Assembly: GCA_023159155.1 (NCBI GenBank)
Contig: JAJNNX010000034.1
Coordinates: 1 to 64,000, forward strand
Length of the DNA: 64,000 nucleotides
Direction: 5' to 3'
Source of the DNA: Ustulina deusta
Lineage: Eukaryota; Ascomycota; Sordariomycetes; Xylariales; Xylariaceae
Made by a program: the position numbers and the translations under genes. This document shows positions 1-12,324 of this stretch, piece by piece (position 1 is the first letter of the stretch; the number at the start of each line of letters is the position of its first letter). Below the pieces are notes generated by a model. It made no database searches. It was not told where the DNA came from and worked only from the letters and a program-made list of their open reading frames with translations.

Positions 1-3000
1 TAAAAACTTTAGTTTTATATAATATTAAAACTTATATTTTGTTAATAATTAACTATAAATTTATATAATAAATTAAATAATAATTAAAAATAAAAATAAT
101 TTATTTAATAAAAATTTAAAAACTTTATAACTATTAAAACAAATAATTAATAAAATTTTAAAATATTTCATATATATAATAAAAATTAATAATTAATAAT
201 TTGAACATTAAATATTTTAAATTATTAATTTTAATCATAATATTATTATTATGATTAAATAATTAATAAAATAAAATATTTTATAAAAACTTAAAAATAA
301 TAGCTAATTTAACTAAATAATTTATTTTTATTAATTTAATTTTTGCTAATAATAATTATTAAACTTTTTATTTATAAATAATAAAATATAAACCTAAAAA
401 AAGAAATTATTAATTAATATAATTAAGTATTAAAAAAATATTATTAAATATTAAAACAACCTTTTAAAAATAAAACAATTATTTTAAATATAACTAAAAC
501 TAAAAAAATATAAAAAAAACCTAAGATTTTTAAACCTAAAACAAAAAAAGTTTATATAATAATGTTTAAAAAAAAAAACCAAGCTATTATTAAAAAGATT
601 ATATAAAACTTTTAACATTATTTTTATTAAAATAAATAAAAATAACTAAATAGTATTATAAAAAACCTTTAATAATAAATTAATTTTATTTGTAAAAAAA
701 AAAACCTTAAATATATAAAGTTAATATAAAACTTTTTGCTTTTTTAACTATTATATTTAAAAAAATTCTTTTTAAAAAAAATTTAAAACTTTATTACTAT
801 TATAACTAAAATTTAATATAGTACTAGAACTTAATAATAAAAAAAATATTTTAAAACTTTACTAATATTAAATATTTATATAATTTATTTTATTTAAAAG
901 AAATTTATAAATAAACTATTAATTATAAATTTTATTAAATAAAATATAAACTTAAATTAATTATTAATAAAAAAACATATATTTAAAAAATAAAATTATA
1001 TTAGTTTTTAAATATTAGTAGTATTATATTTAATTATTATAATATTATTTATTTTATAAAATTAAATATTATTATTAATTTTAAAATTATATTGTTTTAT
1101 TTTTTTTAAACTTATAAAAAAATATTTTAATTAAAAGTTTTATTATTTAGTTTAAAAATAAAACCTATTTGGTAATAAGTTTTTATTAATATATAAATTT
1201 AAAAACTTTTGAATAAATTTATAAGCATTTATAAAAATAATATTTTAATTTATTTTAAAACTAAAAAATAGTACTAAACTTATTATAAAGAAATAATCTA
1301 TTGTTTATATTAAAAAAATATTAAAAATCTTGTTTTAATATATTTATTATTAATTATTTAAAAATAATTATAAATATTAAATAAAAATAAAAATTAATTT
1401 TATTAAAATTTTAATAATTTAAAAAATACTAAATTAATTCGGTTATTTTTTAAATTTTATAACTATATTTATATATTTATTTATTATATTGATAAAATTA
1501 CTGCTTTTTTAAACTAACTACTAAAAAAAAGATTATTTATAATTAGATTAAAACAAAAATAAATTTTTAAATATATAAGACTACTAATATATAAAACGTT
1601 TATTTTAGTGTTTTTTAAGCTTAGCTAACTAAATATATAAAAATAAATATTTTATATAATATGATAAAAGAAATTATTTAGTAATAATCAAAAAATTTAA
1701 CTTAAAAACTTATAAAATATTTTTTAAAAATAATAATACTAATTAAATAAACCTATTTAATATAAAACTATAAATTTTTAGGAATAATATAAACTTTGAA
1801 ATATTATTATTTAAAGTTTTTTGAAATTAAATTTTTTATAATAACTAATTATTAAGCTTTATTATATTTTTTAAATAAATAAATCTTATTAATACAATAA
1901 ATTTACTAAACTAACTTTTTATTAAACTTTAATATTATTTTTTAGTATTGATTAAAATAAAATAAAATAATAAACTTTTTATAATAAAAATTAAAAAAAA
2001 CCAAAAAAGAAATAATACTATTAATTCTTTTTAATAAAATATTAAGTTTTATATTAACAATAAACTTTTTATTTAATATTTTTTTAAAATTAACTTAATA
2101 AATCTAATTAAACAAAAAAACTAGTTATAAAATCTAAAAAATAAAAATAAAAAATTATATATACTTAAAGTTACTGTAAATAAAACTATTCTTTTTATAT
2201 AGTTTTAATTTAAAAAGCTTATATATTTTTAATTATTATATATTAAAGTTAATATATAACAATTAAAATATTAAAACAAAAATATTATTAATTTTATTTA
2301 AAATATAATTATAAATAATATATATATAATTATTATAACTATAAAGAAAACAAAATATTATAAAATAAAACTTTTAATTTTTTTTGTTTATTATTTATAT
2401 TAGTTATAATATAATAATATATAATAATAAATATTAAAACTATACTATTTAACTAATAAAGTGATAACTATATATAAATATTTATAAATAAGTTTAGTTA
2501 TTTAATTATAATTTTATTTAGTACAAAAACAAATATTATAAAATTACTAGCTATATAATATTATAAAAGTTTATATAAATCTTTTAGTATATTAAACATA
2601 TAAATATTAAATAATATAAAATTATTTATTTTTAAGTTTATAATAATAATTAATTGTTTTATAAATACTAAGTATTGCTTTAGTAGCACTTATTATTTTT
2701 AGATTTAAAAAGCAATAAAATTAACTAATTAAAAACTAGATTAATAAAAAAAAAAATTTTTAAACTTTGTATATAATTTCTTATAATATTTATTAATTAA
2801 TATATTATTACTAAAAATAATAATAAAAATTAATAAAATAGGTATAAATTCTAATACTAAATAATAAATATTTAAATTAATTTATTAGACCTAAAATGTT
2901 TAAAAAATAGGATATGATATAGTAACCTTTATATAAACATAATATAAGCTATAAATTAATAATGAAAAACGTTTAATAAACTTTTAAATAAAAAACAAAA

Positions 3001-3720
3001 GTTTTTAAAAAAAAAATTTATAATGCAAGTATTAACTACTAGATTAGATTTTTAATTAATTAAATTTTTTAGAATTTTAAAAAAACCAAAATTAAGTTAT
3101 ATTTTTAATTTGTTTAATTTTTATAAAATAAAAACTTTATTTTATATTAACTAATTATAACAAATACGCAATAATTTTTTATTTTATTAAATCTAGTTAT
3201 TATTTTTAGTTAAAAATATTAATAATAAAGCAAAATTTAAAATTAAATAAATTAAATAATTAAAAATATATATAAAAAATAAAAAAACTATAATACTAAA
3301 TTGGTTAAAAAAGTTATAATTTTAATAATACTTAGTATATAACTTAAAATTTTAAAAATATACTAATTAAGCTTAACTTATTTTATAAAACTATAAAAAT
3401 AAATATATATAATAATAATTAATAAATTTATAAAAAATTATAAAAATAATAATAAAGTAATATATTATAAAAAAGCTATATAAACTTAATATTATTAATA
3501 ACTTTAAATTAAAATTATATTTAAACTTTTAGTTTTAAAAAAAATAGTATAATAATTAGTATAGTTTTAGCAAAACTTGCAAAAACTTTAGACCTATATA
3601 ATAATAAAATAATAAAATCTATATATAAACTAACTTATAACTTTATAGCTATATATATAAAGTCTATATTTATTTATTTTATAAACTAGCTATAAAAGAT
3701 TTATTTAATTAATTATAATA
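1..3720 (-). mobile_element. Family A LTR retrotransposon, inverted copy, cut by window start
   Basis: This stretch is the reverse complement of the complete family A element at 3974-9830. I matched the arms at several points: bases 895-945 with 7085-7135, 60-160 with 7930-8020, 1590-1620 with 6060-6100, 2640-2720 with 5100-5170, and 3552-3690 with 4050-4199. The copy runs leftwards out of the window. Its 5' LTR lies at 3548-3720. The sequence is nearly all A and T with TA-rich dinucleotides and no coding frame, as expected after RIP. No reverse transcriptase or integrase motif is readable, so the superfamily is unknown. Confidence 0.8.
3548..3720 (-). repeat. 5' LTR of the inverted family A copy
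   Basis: On the minus strand it begins TATTATAATTAATTAA and ends CTAATTATTATA, matching the LTRs at 3974-4199 and 9598-9830. It is about 50 bp shorter than those because of an internal deletion near 3680. TA..TA termini are what TG..CA ends become after C-to-T mutation. Confidence 0.75.
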
Positions 3721-3968
3721 TAAGTTATATAAAATAATTAATAGTTTTAATAATATTATTACTTTTTATATAATATTTTAAAAATTATAACTATACTAAA
3801 TCTATTTTTAATATTAATTATATTATATTTAAACTTAAAATTATTATATAATTGTTTTATCAAACCTAATATAATATAAAAAAAATATTGAATAATTAAT
3901 ATTATAGTATTTAAAAAATTAAATAAAGATTTTTTTTTTAAATATAATAAATTAATAGCAAAAAAAAT
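3721..3968. other. AT-rich spacer between the two head-to-head family A copies
   Basis: About 250 bp of AT-rich sequence separate the two inverted elements. This is the loop of the large palindrome. I see no gene and no match to the arms. Confidence 0.6.
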
Positions 3969-3973
3969 CTAGC

Positions 3974-4199
3974 TATCATAATTAGTTAAGTAAAGCTTTT
4001 ATAGCTAGTTTATTAATACTATAAACAAAGATTTTAAATTAAAAAAAAAATTAAAGTTAGAATTTATAAAATAAATAAATATAAATTTTGTATATATAGC
4101 TATAAAGTTATAAATTAATTTATATATAGATTTTTTATTTTATTACTATATAAGTTTAAAGTTTTTGCAAGTTTTGCTAAAACTATACTAACTATTATA
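3974..4199 (+). repeat. 5' LTR of family A element
   Basis: Begins TATCATAATTAGTTAA and ends CTAACTATTATA. It is colinear with 9598-9830 apart from scattered C/T and G/A differences, and is preceded directly by CTAGC. Confidence 0.85.
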
Positions 4200-6080
4200 T
4201 TATTATTTTTTAAAACTAAAAGTTTAAATATAATTTTAATTTAAAATTACTAATAATATTAAGTTTATATAGATTTTTTATATTATATTGCTTTATTATT
4301 GTTTTTATAATTGTTTGTAAATTTATTAGCTATTGCTATATATATTTATTTTTATAATTTTATAAAAAGTTTAAATATTTTTTTATAAGTTTTATAAAAT
4401 TAATTAAGCTTAATTAGTATATTTTTAAAATTATAGCTTTTTTAAGCAACTTAATATTATAGTTTTTTATTTTTTTGATATATTTTTAATTATTTAATTT
4501 ATTTAATTTTAAACTTTCTTTTATTGTTAATATTTTTAGCTAAAAGTAATAACTAAATTTATTAAAATAAAAAATTATTATTTATTTTTTATAATTAGTT
4601 AATATAAAATAAGTTTTTTATTTTATATAAATTAAACAAATTAAAAATATAGCTAAATTTTTATTTTTTTAAAATTTTAAAAAGTTTAACTAATTAAAAA
4701 TCTAATTTAATAGTTAGTACTTATATTATAAAGCTTTTTTTTTTTAAACAAAAACTTTATTTTTTATTTTAAAATTTATTAAATATTTTTTTTGTTAGTT
4801 TATAGCTTATATTATTTTTATGCAAAGGTTGCTATATTATATATTATTTTTTAAATGTTTTAGCTTTAATGGATTAATTTAAACATTTATTGTTTAATAT
4901 TAAAATTTATAACTATTTTGTTAATATTTATTATCAAAAAGTTTTATATTTTAATTTTTATTATTATTTTTAGTAATAATATATTAATTAATAAATATTA
5001 TAAAGCATTATATATAAAGTTTAAAATAAAAAAATAAATATTTTAGTTATTTTAATATTTATTAATATAAAAATAAAATTATTAGTTTAGTTTTTAATTA
5101 GTTAATTTTATTATTTTTTAGGTTTAAAAGTAGTAAATATTACTAAAGTAGTGCTTAGTACTTATAAGATTATTAATTATTGCTATAAATTTAAAAATAA
5201 ATAATTTTATAATATTTATTTTTTTGCTAAATAAAATTATAATTAAATAACTAAACTTATTTATAAATATTTATATATAGTTATATTATAGCTAATATAA
5301 ATAATAAATAAAAAAAACTAAAAGTTTTATTTTATAATATTTTATTTTTTTTATAATTATAATAATGATATTTTAAATAAAACTAATAATATTTTTATTT
5401 TAATATTTTAATTATTTTATATTAATTTTAATATATAATAATTAAAAATATATAAACTTTTTAAATTAAAGCTATATAAAAAAAAATAGTTTTATTTAAA
5501 ATAATTTTAAATATATATAGTTTTTTATTTTTATTTTTTAAATTTTATAGCTAGTTTTTTTATTTAATTAGGTTTATTAAATTAGTTTTTTAAAAAATAT
5601 TAAATAAAAAGTTTATAGTTAATATAAAACCTAGTATTTTATTAAAAAAAACTAATATTATTATTTTTTTTTAGTTTTTTTAGCTTTTATTATAAAGAGC
5701 TTTGCTATTTTTGTTAATAAAATATTAGCTATTATATTTTTTTGTTTTAGTTAGTATTAGAAAATAATATTAAAGTTTAATAAAAAGTTAGCCTAATATA
5801 TTTATTAAATTAATCAAATCTATTTATTTAAAAAATATAATAAAACTTAGTTTTAAAAAGTTTTAAGTAATAATATTTTAAAGTTTATATTATTATTAAA
5901 AGTTTATAGTTTTAAATTAAATAAGTTTATTTTATTAATATTATTATTTTAAAAAAATATTTCATAAGTTTTTAAAATAAGTTTTTTTATTATTATTAAA
6001 TAATTTTTTTTATTATATTATATAAAATATTTATTTTTTTTGATATTAGTTAGCTAAGCTTAAAAAAAGTTAAAACAAAC

Positions 6081-6190
6081 GTTTTATATATTAGTAGTTT
6101 TATATATTAGTAGTTTTATATATTAGTAGTTTTATATATTAGTAGTTTTATATATTAGTAGTTTTATATATTAGTAGTTTTATATATTTA
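6081..6190 (+). repeat. 16 bp tandem repeat, six full units plus a partial one
   Basis: The unit GTTTTATATATTAGTA repeats head to tail from 6081 with essentially no variation, and the last copy fades into flanking sequence. The homologous spot in the inverted copy (about 1590-1605) has a single unit, so the array expanded in this copy only. Confidence 0.9.
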
Positions 6191-6815
6191 AAAATTTATT
6201 TTTATTTTAGTTTTATTATAAAAAGTTTATTTTTTTTTAGTAATTAGTTTAAAAAAAATAGTAATTTTATCAATATAATGAATAAATATATAAACATAAT
6301 TATAAAACTTAAAAAATAACAAAATTAATTTAGTATTTTTAAAATTATTAAAATTTTAATTTAAAATTACTTAAATTTTAGTAAAGTTAATTTTAATTTT
6401 AATTTTAGTTTTTATAACTATTTTTAAATAATTAATAATAAACATATTAAAATAAAACTTTTTAATATTTTTTTAATATTTAGTTTAATATAAATAATAA
6501 ATTATTTTTTTTATACTAAGTTTAGTATTATTTTTTAGTTTTAGAATAGATTAAAAGATTATTTATATAAATATTTATAAATTTAAAAAAAAAATAATAT
6601 AATTTTATAATTAATAATAATTAATAAAAAGTTTTAATAATATTTAGTTTTATAAAATAAATAATAGTATAATAATTAAATATAATATTATTAATATTTA
6701 AAACTAATATAATTTAATTTTTTAAATATATATTTTTTTGTTAATAATTAATTATAAACTTATATTTAATTAATTTAAGTTTAAATATAAATAAAACAAA
6801 AATAATATTTAAATT

Positions 6816-7073
6816 TGTTTGAATGGAGTGTACTGCATATTTCCAAGGCAGCAGTACATGCCTGCAAGGTTGGTGGAATACAGTCTATTCACTATATGCC
6901 ACACTCAAAGGAAGGAAGAGAAAGGAAGGAAATGGGTAGGTGGGAGCCCCCTATATACCCTTCCGTACGGAAGGGTCTGTAGGTGGGTCCTAGCCGGACC
7001 CCTTGGCCTAGACCCCCCTTGGCTAGACCCCTTCGTACGAAGGGGTCCATAATTGCGTACGATTAATCCAACA
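6816..7073. mobile_element. Solo LTR, not RIP-mutated
   Basis: A 258 bp island of normal base composition starts TGTTTGAATGG and ends GATTAATCCAACA, giving canonical TG..CA ends. It is flanked by the perfect 5 bp duplication AAATT at 6811-6815 and 7074-7078. The homologous site in the inverted family A copy (near 950) lacks it, which defines the empty site. Two perfect palindromes, CCTTCCGTACGGAAGG and CCCCTTCGTACGAAGGGG, lie inside. There is no coding potential; the open frame across it is chance. Confidence 0.88.
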
Positions 7074-9597
7074 AAATTTATATTTTATTTAATAAAATTT
7101 ATAATTAATAATTTATTTATAAACTTTTTTTTAAATAAAATAAACTATATAAATATTTAATATTAATAAAGTTTAAAAATATTTTTTTTATTATTAAGTT
7201 TTAGTACTATATTAAATTTTAGTTATAATAGTAATAAAGTTTTAGATTTTTTTTTTAAAAAGAATTTTTTTAAGTATAATAACTAAAAAAGCAAAAAGTT
7301 TTATATTAACTTTATATATTGAAAGTTTTTTATAATACTATTTAATTAATTTAAAAAAAAAATTTATAAAACATTAATTATTTTCAAGTTTTTTTTAAAT
7401 AGTTTAATATAATTAATTTTAGTTATTATAAGTTTAATTATAATAAGTTTTTTTAAAGTTTTTTTAGTTAGTTATTTTTATTTATTTTAATAAAAATAAT
7501 TCTAAAAGTTTTATATAATTTTTTTAATAGTAGCTTAGTTTTTTTTTTTTTTTTAAATTATTATATAAACTTTTTTTGTTTTAAGTTTAAAAGTTTTAAT
7601 TTTTTTTTATATTTTTTTAATTTTAATTATTTTAATATTTAGTAATATTTTTTTAATATTTAATTATATTAATTAGTATTTTTTTATATTTTTAAGTTTA
7701 TATTTTATTATTTATAATTAAAAAGTTTAATTATAATTATTAATAAAATTTAAACTAATAAAATTAAATTATTTAATTAAATTAATTATTATTTTTAGGT
7801 TTTTATTATAATATTTTATTTTATTAATTATTTAATATTAATAATAATATTATAACTAAAATTAATAATTTAAAATATTTAGTTTTTAAATTATTAATTA
7901 TTAATTTTTATTATATAGATTAAATATTTATAAATTTTACTAATTATTTTGTTTTAATAGTTATAAAATTTTTAAAGTTTAATTAAATAAATTATTTTTA
8001 TTTTTAATTATTATTTAATTATTAAAAAAATATAAGCTTTAATATTATATAAAACTAAATTTTTTATTTTAATATTATTAATTTATAATTAAATAAATAT
8101 TTTAAAAATAATTAATTTGTTTTAGTTATATATTTTAGCTAAAATAAATAAAAAAATTAATAAAAAGTTTTTTATTAGTTTTATTTGTTTTTTAAATTAA
8201 ATAAACTGCTAACACTATTTTTATTATAGATTTTTTTTATTAGTTAAATATTTAAAACTTTAGGTTTTTAATTAAAATAATTAATTAATATATTTTTTTT
8301 TATTATAAATAAAATAAGTTTTATTATTTTAATAGGCTTTTTTTTTTATAGTTAGTGCTTATTCTAACTATTTTAAAAATTTTAAAAATTTTTTAAATTT
8401 ATTAAAAATTAGTAAATAAGTTTGCTAAAAATTTAATTATTTAAATTAAATTTTTATTTAATTAAGTTTATAAGTTTAATTTATTAATAATTTTTATAAA
8501 TTTATTTAATATTATACATTAATTTAATAATTTTATTAATAAATAATTTATAAAAAATATTTAAAAATATAAAAGTTTTATATAAAAATAGTTCTATAAT
8601 TTATATTTTTATTAGTTTTATATATATAAATTTAAAATATTTTATAAATAATAACTATTTAGTTAAAATTATAATAAATTATTAATAAAACTTAAATTAT
8701 TTTAATAATATTATTAAATAGTTTTTTAATTAAATAAAAATATATTTTTATTAATTTTTTAATATATTTTTTTAATTAGTTTATAATATATTAAAATTAG
8801 TTATTTTTAATTTAAAACATAGTAATATTTTTATTTAGTTTTTTTATTAGTTTATAAATTTAATTATTAAATAAAGTTTTATTTTTTATAAACTTATTAA
8901 AATTAATTTTTTATATTTTAGCTTTTTTAATATAAATAAAATTTAAAGCACTAAAAAATAAACTAATCAAATAAAAAACAAATAAAATAATAAAACTAAA
9001 AAGTTTAAAATTAATATTTTTAAATATATTTTTTATTATTAAATTATAGTTATTTTTTAAAAATACTAAAATAAATATAACAAAAAATTAATGTTTTATT
9101 TTTTTTATTTATTAAAAAAACTTTAGTAAAACTAATATAAAATTATAAATTTATATTACTATAATATTTTTTAATATATTTTTAAATATATTATTTATTT
9201 TAAATAGTTTTAGCTCTAGTTTAAATTTTATTTTTTTAAACTTTAATTTTTTATTTTTTTTAGATTTTTTTTTAAATATTAGTTTGTTTAAAATATTTAT
9301 AAAAAAATCTAATATAAAAATTTCTTTTTTTATAAAAAAAAAATTTTAAAATTATTTAATAATAAAAAACTAGCTATATTTAAAAACTAAAATTATTTTA
9401 ATTATTTAAAAACTAAAAATAAAATAAAAATATTTAAAGTTAAGTTTTTTATAAATTATTAATTTTTAAGTAATATAAAAATTAAAGATTTTATTAAAAT
9501 TATATTAAAGTTAAGTTTATATTATAAAATATATAATAAAAAAAATATATATATTTATTAAATATTTATTAATAAATAAGTAAAAAGTTTAAAATAA

Positions 9598-9830
9598 TAT
9601 TATAATTAATTAAATAAAGTTTTTATAGCTAGTTTATTAATATTATAAATAAAAACTTTAAACTAAAAATAAAAAATAAAAAAAAAGTTAGAATTTATAA
9701 AATAAATAAATATAGATTTTATATATATAGCTATAAAATTATAGGTTAGTTTATATATAAACTTTTTATTTTATTGCTATATAAGTCTAGAATTCTTACA
9801 AGTCTTGCTAAAACTATACTAACCGTTATA
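9598..9830 (+). repeat. 3' LTR of family A element
   Basis: Begins TATTATAATTAATTAA, ends CTAACCGTTATA and is followed directly by CTAGC. It keeps more G and C than the 5' LTR, including CCGTTATA where the 5' copy reads CTATTATA, so the two LTRs were mutated differently. Confidence 0.85.
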
Positions 9831-9936
9831 CTAGCTAATATATTTATAAAAAAAACATTAAACTAAATATTAAAAACTTTTATATTAATAAATAAATTAA
9901 CTATATAAATAAAAATATTTATTAATAAAATATAAA

Positions 9937-10872
9937 AAAATTTTAGTTCTATATATATAAGCTTAAAATATTTTTAAATAATAATTATTTAATTAAAATT
10001 ATAATAAACTATTAATAAAACTTAAATTATTTTAATAATACTATTAAATAATTTTTTAATTAATTTTTTAGTATATTTTTTTAATTAGCTTATAATATAT
10101 TAAAATTAGCTATTTTTATTTCAAAAAATAATAATATTTTTATTTAACTTTTTTATTAGTTTATAAATCTAATTATTAAATAAAGCTTTATTTTTTATAA
10201 ACTTACTAAAATTAATTTTTTATATTTTAGTTTTTTTAATATAAAAAAAGTTTAAAGCACTAAAAAATAAACTAATAAAATTAAAAATAATTAAAATAAT
10301 AAAACTAAAAAATTTAAAATTAATATTTTTTAAATATATTTTTTATTATTAAATTATAGTTATTTTTTAAATATACTAAAATAAATATAATAAAAAACTA
10401 ATATTTTATTTTATTTATTTATTAAAAAAGTTTTATTAAAACTAATATAAAATTATAAGTTTATATAGCTTTAATATTTTTTAATAGTTAAAATTGTTTT
10501 AATTATTTAAAAACTAAAAATAAATATAAAATATTTTAAGTTTGGTTTTTTATAAATTATTAATTTTTAAATAATATAAAAATTAAAACTTTTTTTAAAA
10601 TTATATTAAAGTTAGGTTTATATTATAAAATATATAATTTTTTATATTAAATATATAATTAAAAAAACATTTTATATTTTGTTAACTATAATAAAATAAA
10701 AAAAATATATTTATTAAATATTTATTAATAAATAATTAACAAGCTTAAAGTAGTGTTATAATTAGTTAAATAAAATTTTTATAGCTAGTTTATTAATACT
10801 ATAAATAAAAACTTTAAGCTAAAAAAAAAAAAAAAAATTTAAAATTTATAAAATAAATAAATATAGATTTTA
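9937..10872 (+). mobile_element. Family A copy, 5'-truncated, left part (interrupted by family B)
   Basis: Bases from about 9940 to 10753 repeat the last kilobase of the family A interior (about 8600-9597). A block of about 220 bp present at 9160-9390 is missing here. The 3' LTR starts at 10754 with TGTTATAATTAGTT, keeping the unmutated TG. The LTR is cut at 10872 by the family B element and resumes at 18183. The exact left boundary is unclear. Confidence 0.75.
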
Positions 10873-11159
10873 TATTAAATAGGCTATATATAATATTATA
10901 CATAAAAACAAATAAACACGCGTTAATAGAATATATTATATTATATTATATCTAAATCTTATATTAAAAAAAAAAAAAAAAAGAATGCTTTATATAAAAT
11001 AGAATTCTTTTTAAAAAAAGAATTCTATTAGCATATAAGCTAAAACAATAAAAAAAAATAAAGTCCTTATAGCTAATAATTTCTATACAAAAATATTTGT
11101 TTACTTATATAATACGTAGGTATATAATATAGTTATAACTAATACTAGTTATTTTAATA
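10873..11159. repeat. Left LTR of family B element
   Basis: Begins TATTAAATAGGCTATATA and ends GTTATTTTAATA, reading TA..TA as expected from mutated TG..CA. It is colinear with 17893-18177, with many C-to-T and G-to-A differences. Confidence 0.87.
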
Positions 11160-12299
11160 CTAGCTATTTTTTTTTTTAGTTATAACTATTTATTATATAA
11201 AAAAAAAAAAAAATAATTATATATTATATAACTAACTAGAATATATATATAATACTTTATTTAATAAGCGTATTAATTAGATTAATAATTTAGCTTTACA
11301 TATAATAGCTAAATTATTTGGTTGTTTGTTCCAAATATAATTGCAAAAAGCAGAATTGTAAAGCTAATATTTTAGCTATACGATTGGCTAAAAAATATAA
11401 GCTAAGGGTCATTTAGTAGCTATCCGGGTTAAGGCTGAACCGGATACTTTTAATTTGTGCGCTAGCAAAGTTTGTAATTAGTTAGCTTGTTTAGTTAGTA
11501 GGCTTTGTACGGGCAGTTGCTAGTTAAAGCCTTTGGTGTAATACGTATATAGCCGAGTTAATAAATATTTTTTGTATAGAAGAAACGTAAAAGTAGGTAG
11601 GTATATGTTGTTTTGTATGGAAAGAACGTAAAAGTAGGTAGGTATATATTGGCTTGTGCGTAAAGGAGCCCGAGCATAAAAAGTACTCGAATTCTTTATT
11701 GTTTTCTATTCCTTGTTGCTTTTATAATTTATTGCTTTATATATTGGTCCGTTTTTATATATATATATATATATATACTTATATAATAGACGCTATCTAA
11801 TTGTTTAATAATAGCAGTTACGTACTTATTGTTATTAAATAGAAGCCTAAATATAATATTATACTACTACTAATAAACAATCTAAATAATTATTGCTTTT
11901 TTGCTACGTTATATATTAATATAAATATTTATTTTTGTTTTATATAATATATTTATATATATTGCTAATATATTAGCTTTTTATATATAGATTAATAAAG
12001 CTTAAGTTACTGCTCTATTTTTGGTTAATATTTAGATTTAGGTATTATTAATTAAACTGCTTATATTTATAATTATACAAATCTTTTATTATAAAAGTTA
12101 TTTTTATACAGTCTTTATCTAGTTATATAGTACTACTATTGCTGTTTATATATAGAATACTTGTATAGCTTATAGTAGCTTTTTGTTCTATAGCTATTGC
12201 TAGATTATTAGATTTTAGCGTAATATTTGCGCTATATATATATAGCAATCGCACAATACTTAATGCAATTATTATGTATAAAAAAAAAGAAGTTTTATA

Positions 12300-12324
12300 G
12301 GGGGGGGGGGGGGGGGGGGGGGGG
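12300..12324 (+). repeat. Poly-G tract (25 G)
   Basis: An uninterrupted run of 25 G lies in otherwise AT-rich retrotransposon DNA. It is either a microsatellite expansion that cannot be a RIP target (no CpA on the opposite strand) or an assembly artefact. Confidence 0.9.

Larger units (their letters stand above)
3974..9830 (+). mobile_element. Family A LTR retrotransposon, full length, RIP-mutated
   Basis: The 5857 bp element is bounded by 226 bp and 233 bp LTRs in direct orientation and flanked by the 5 bp target duplication CTAGC (3969-3973 and 9831-9835). The interior of about 5.4 kb has no ORF; every frame is broken by stops created by C-to-T and G-to-A change. Retrotransposon identity rests on the LTRs and the target duplication, not on coding homology. 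A later solo LTR insertion (6816-7073) and a 16 bp tandem array (6081-6190) sit inside. Orientation is assigned arbitrarily from the LTR reading direction. Confidence 0.85.

Noticed and set aside
6819..7052. 77-codon open frame in the GC-rich island
   Set aside because: It starts with TTG and lies wholly inside a solo LTR bounded by a target duplication; no protein features.
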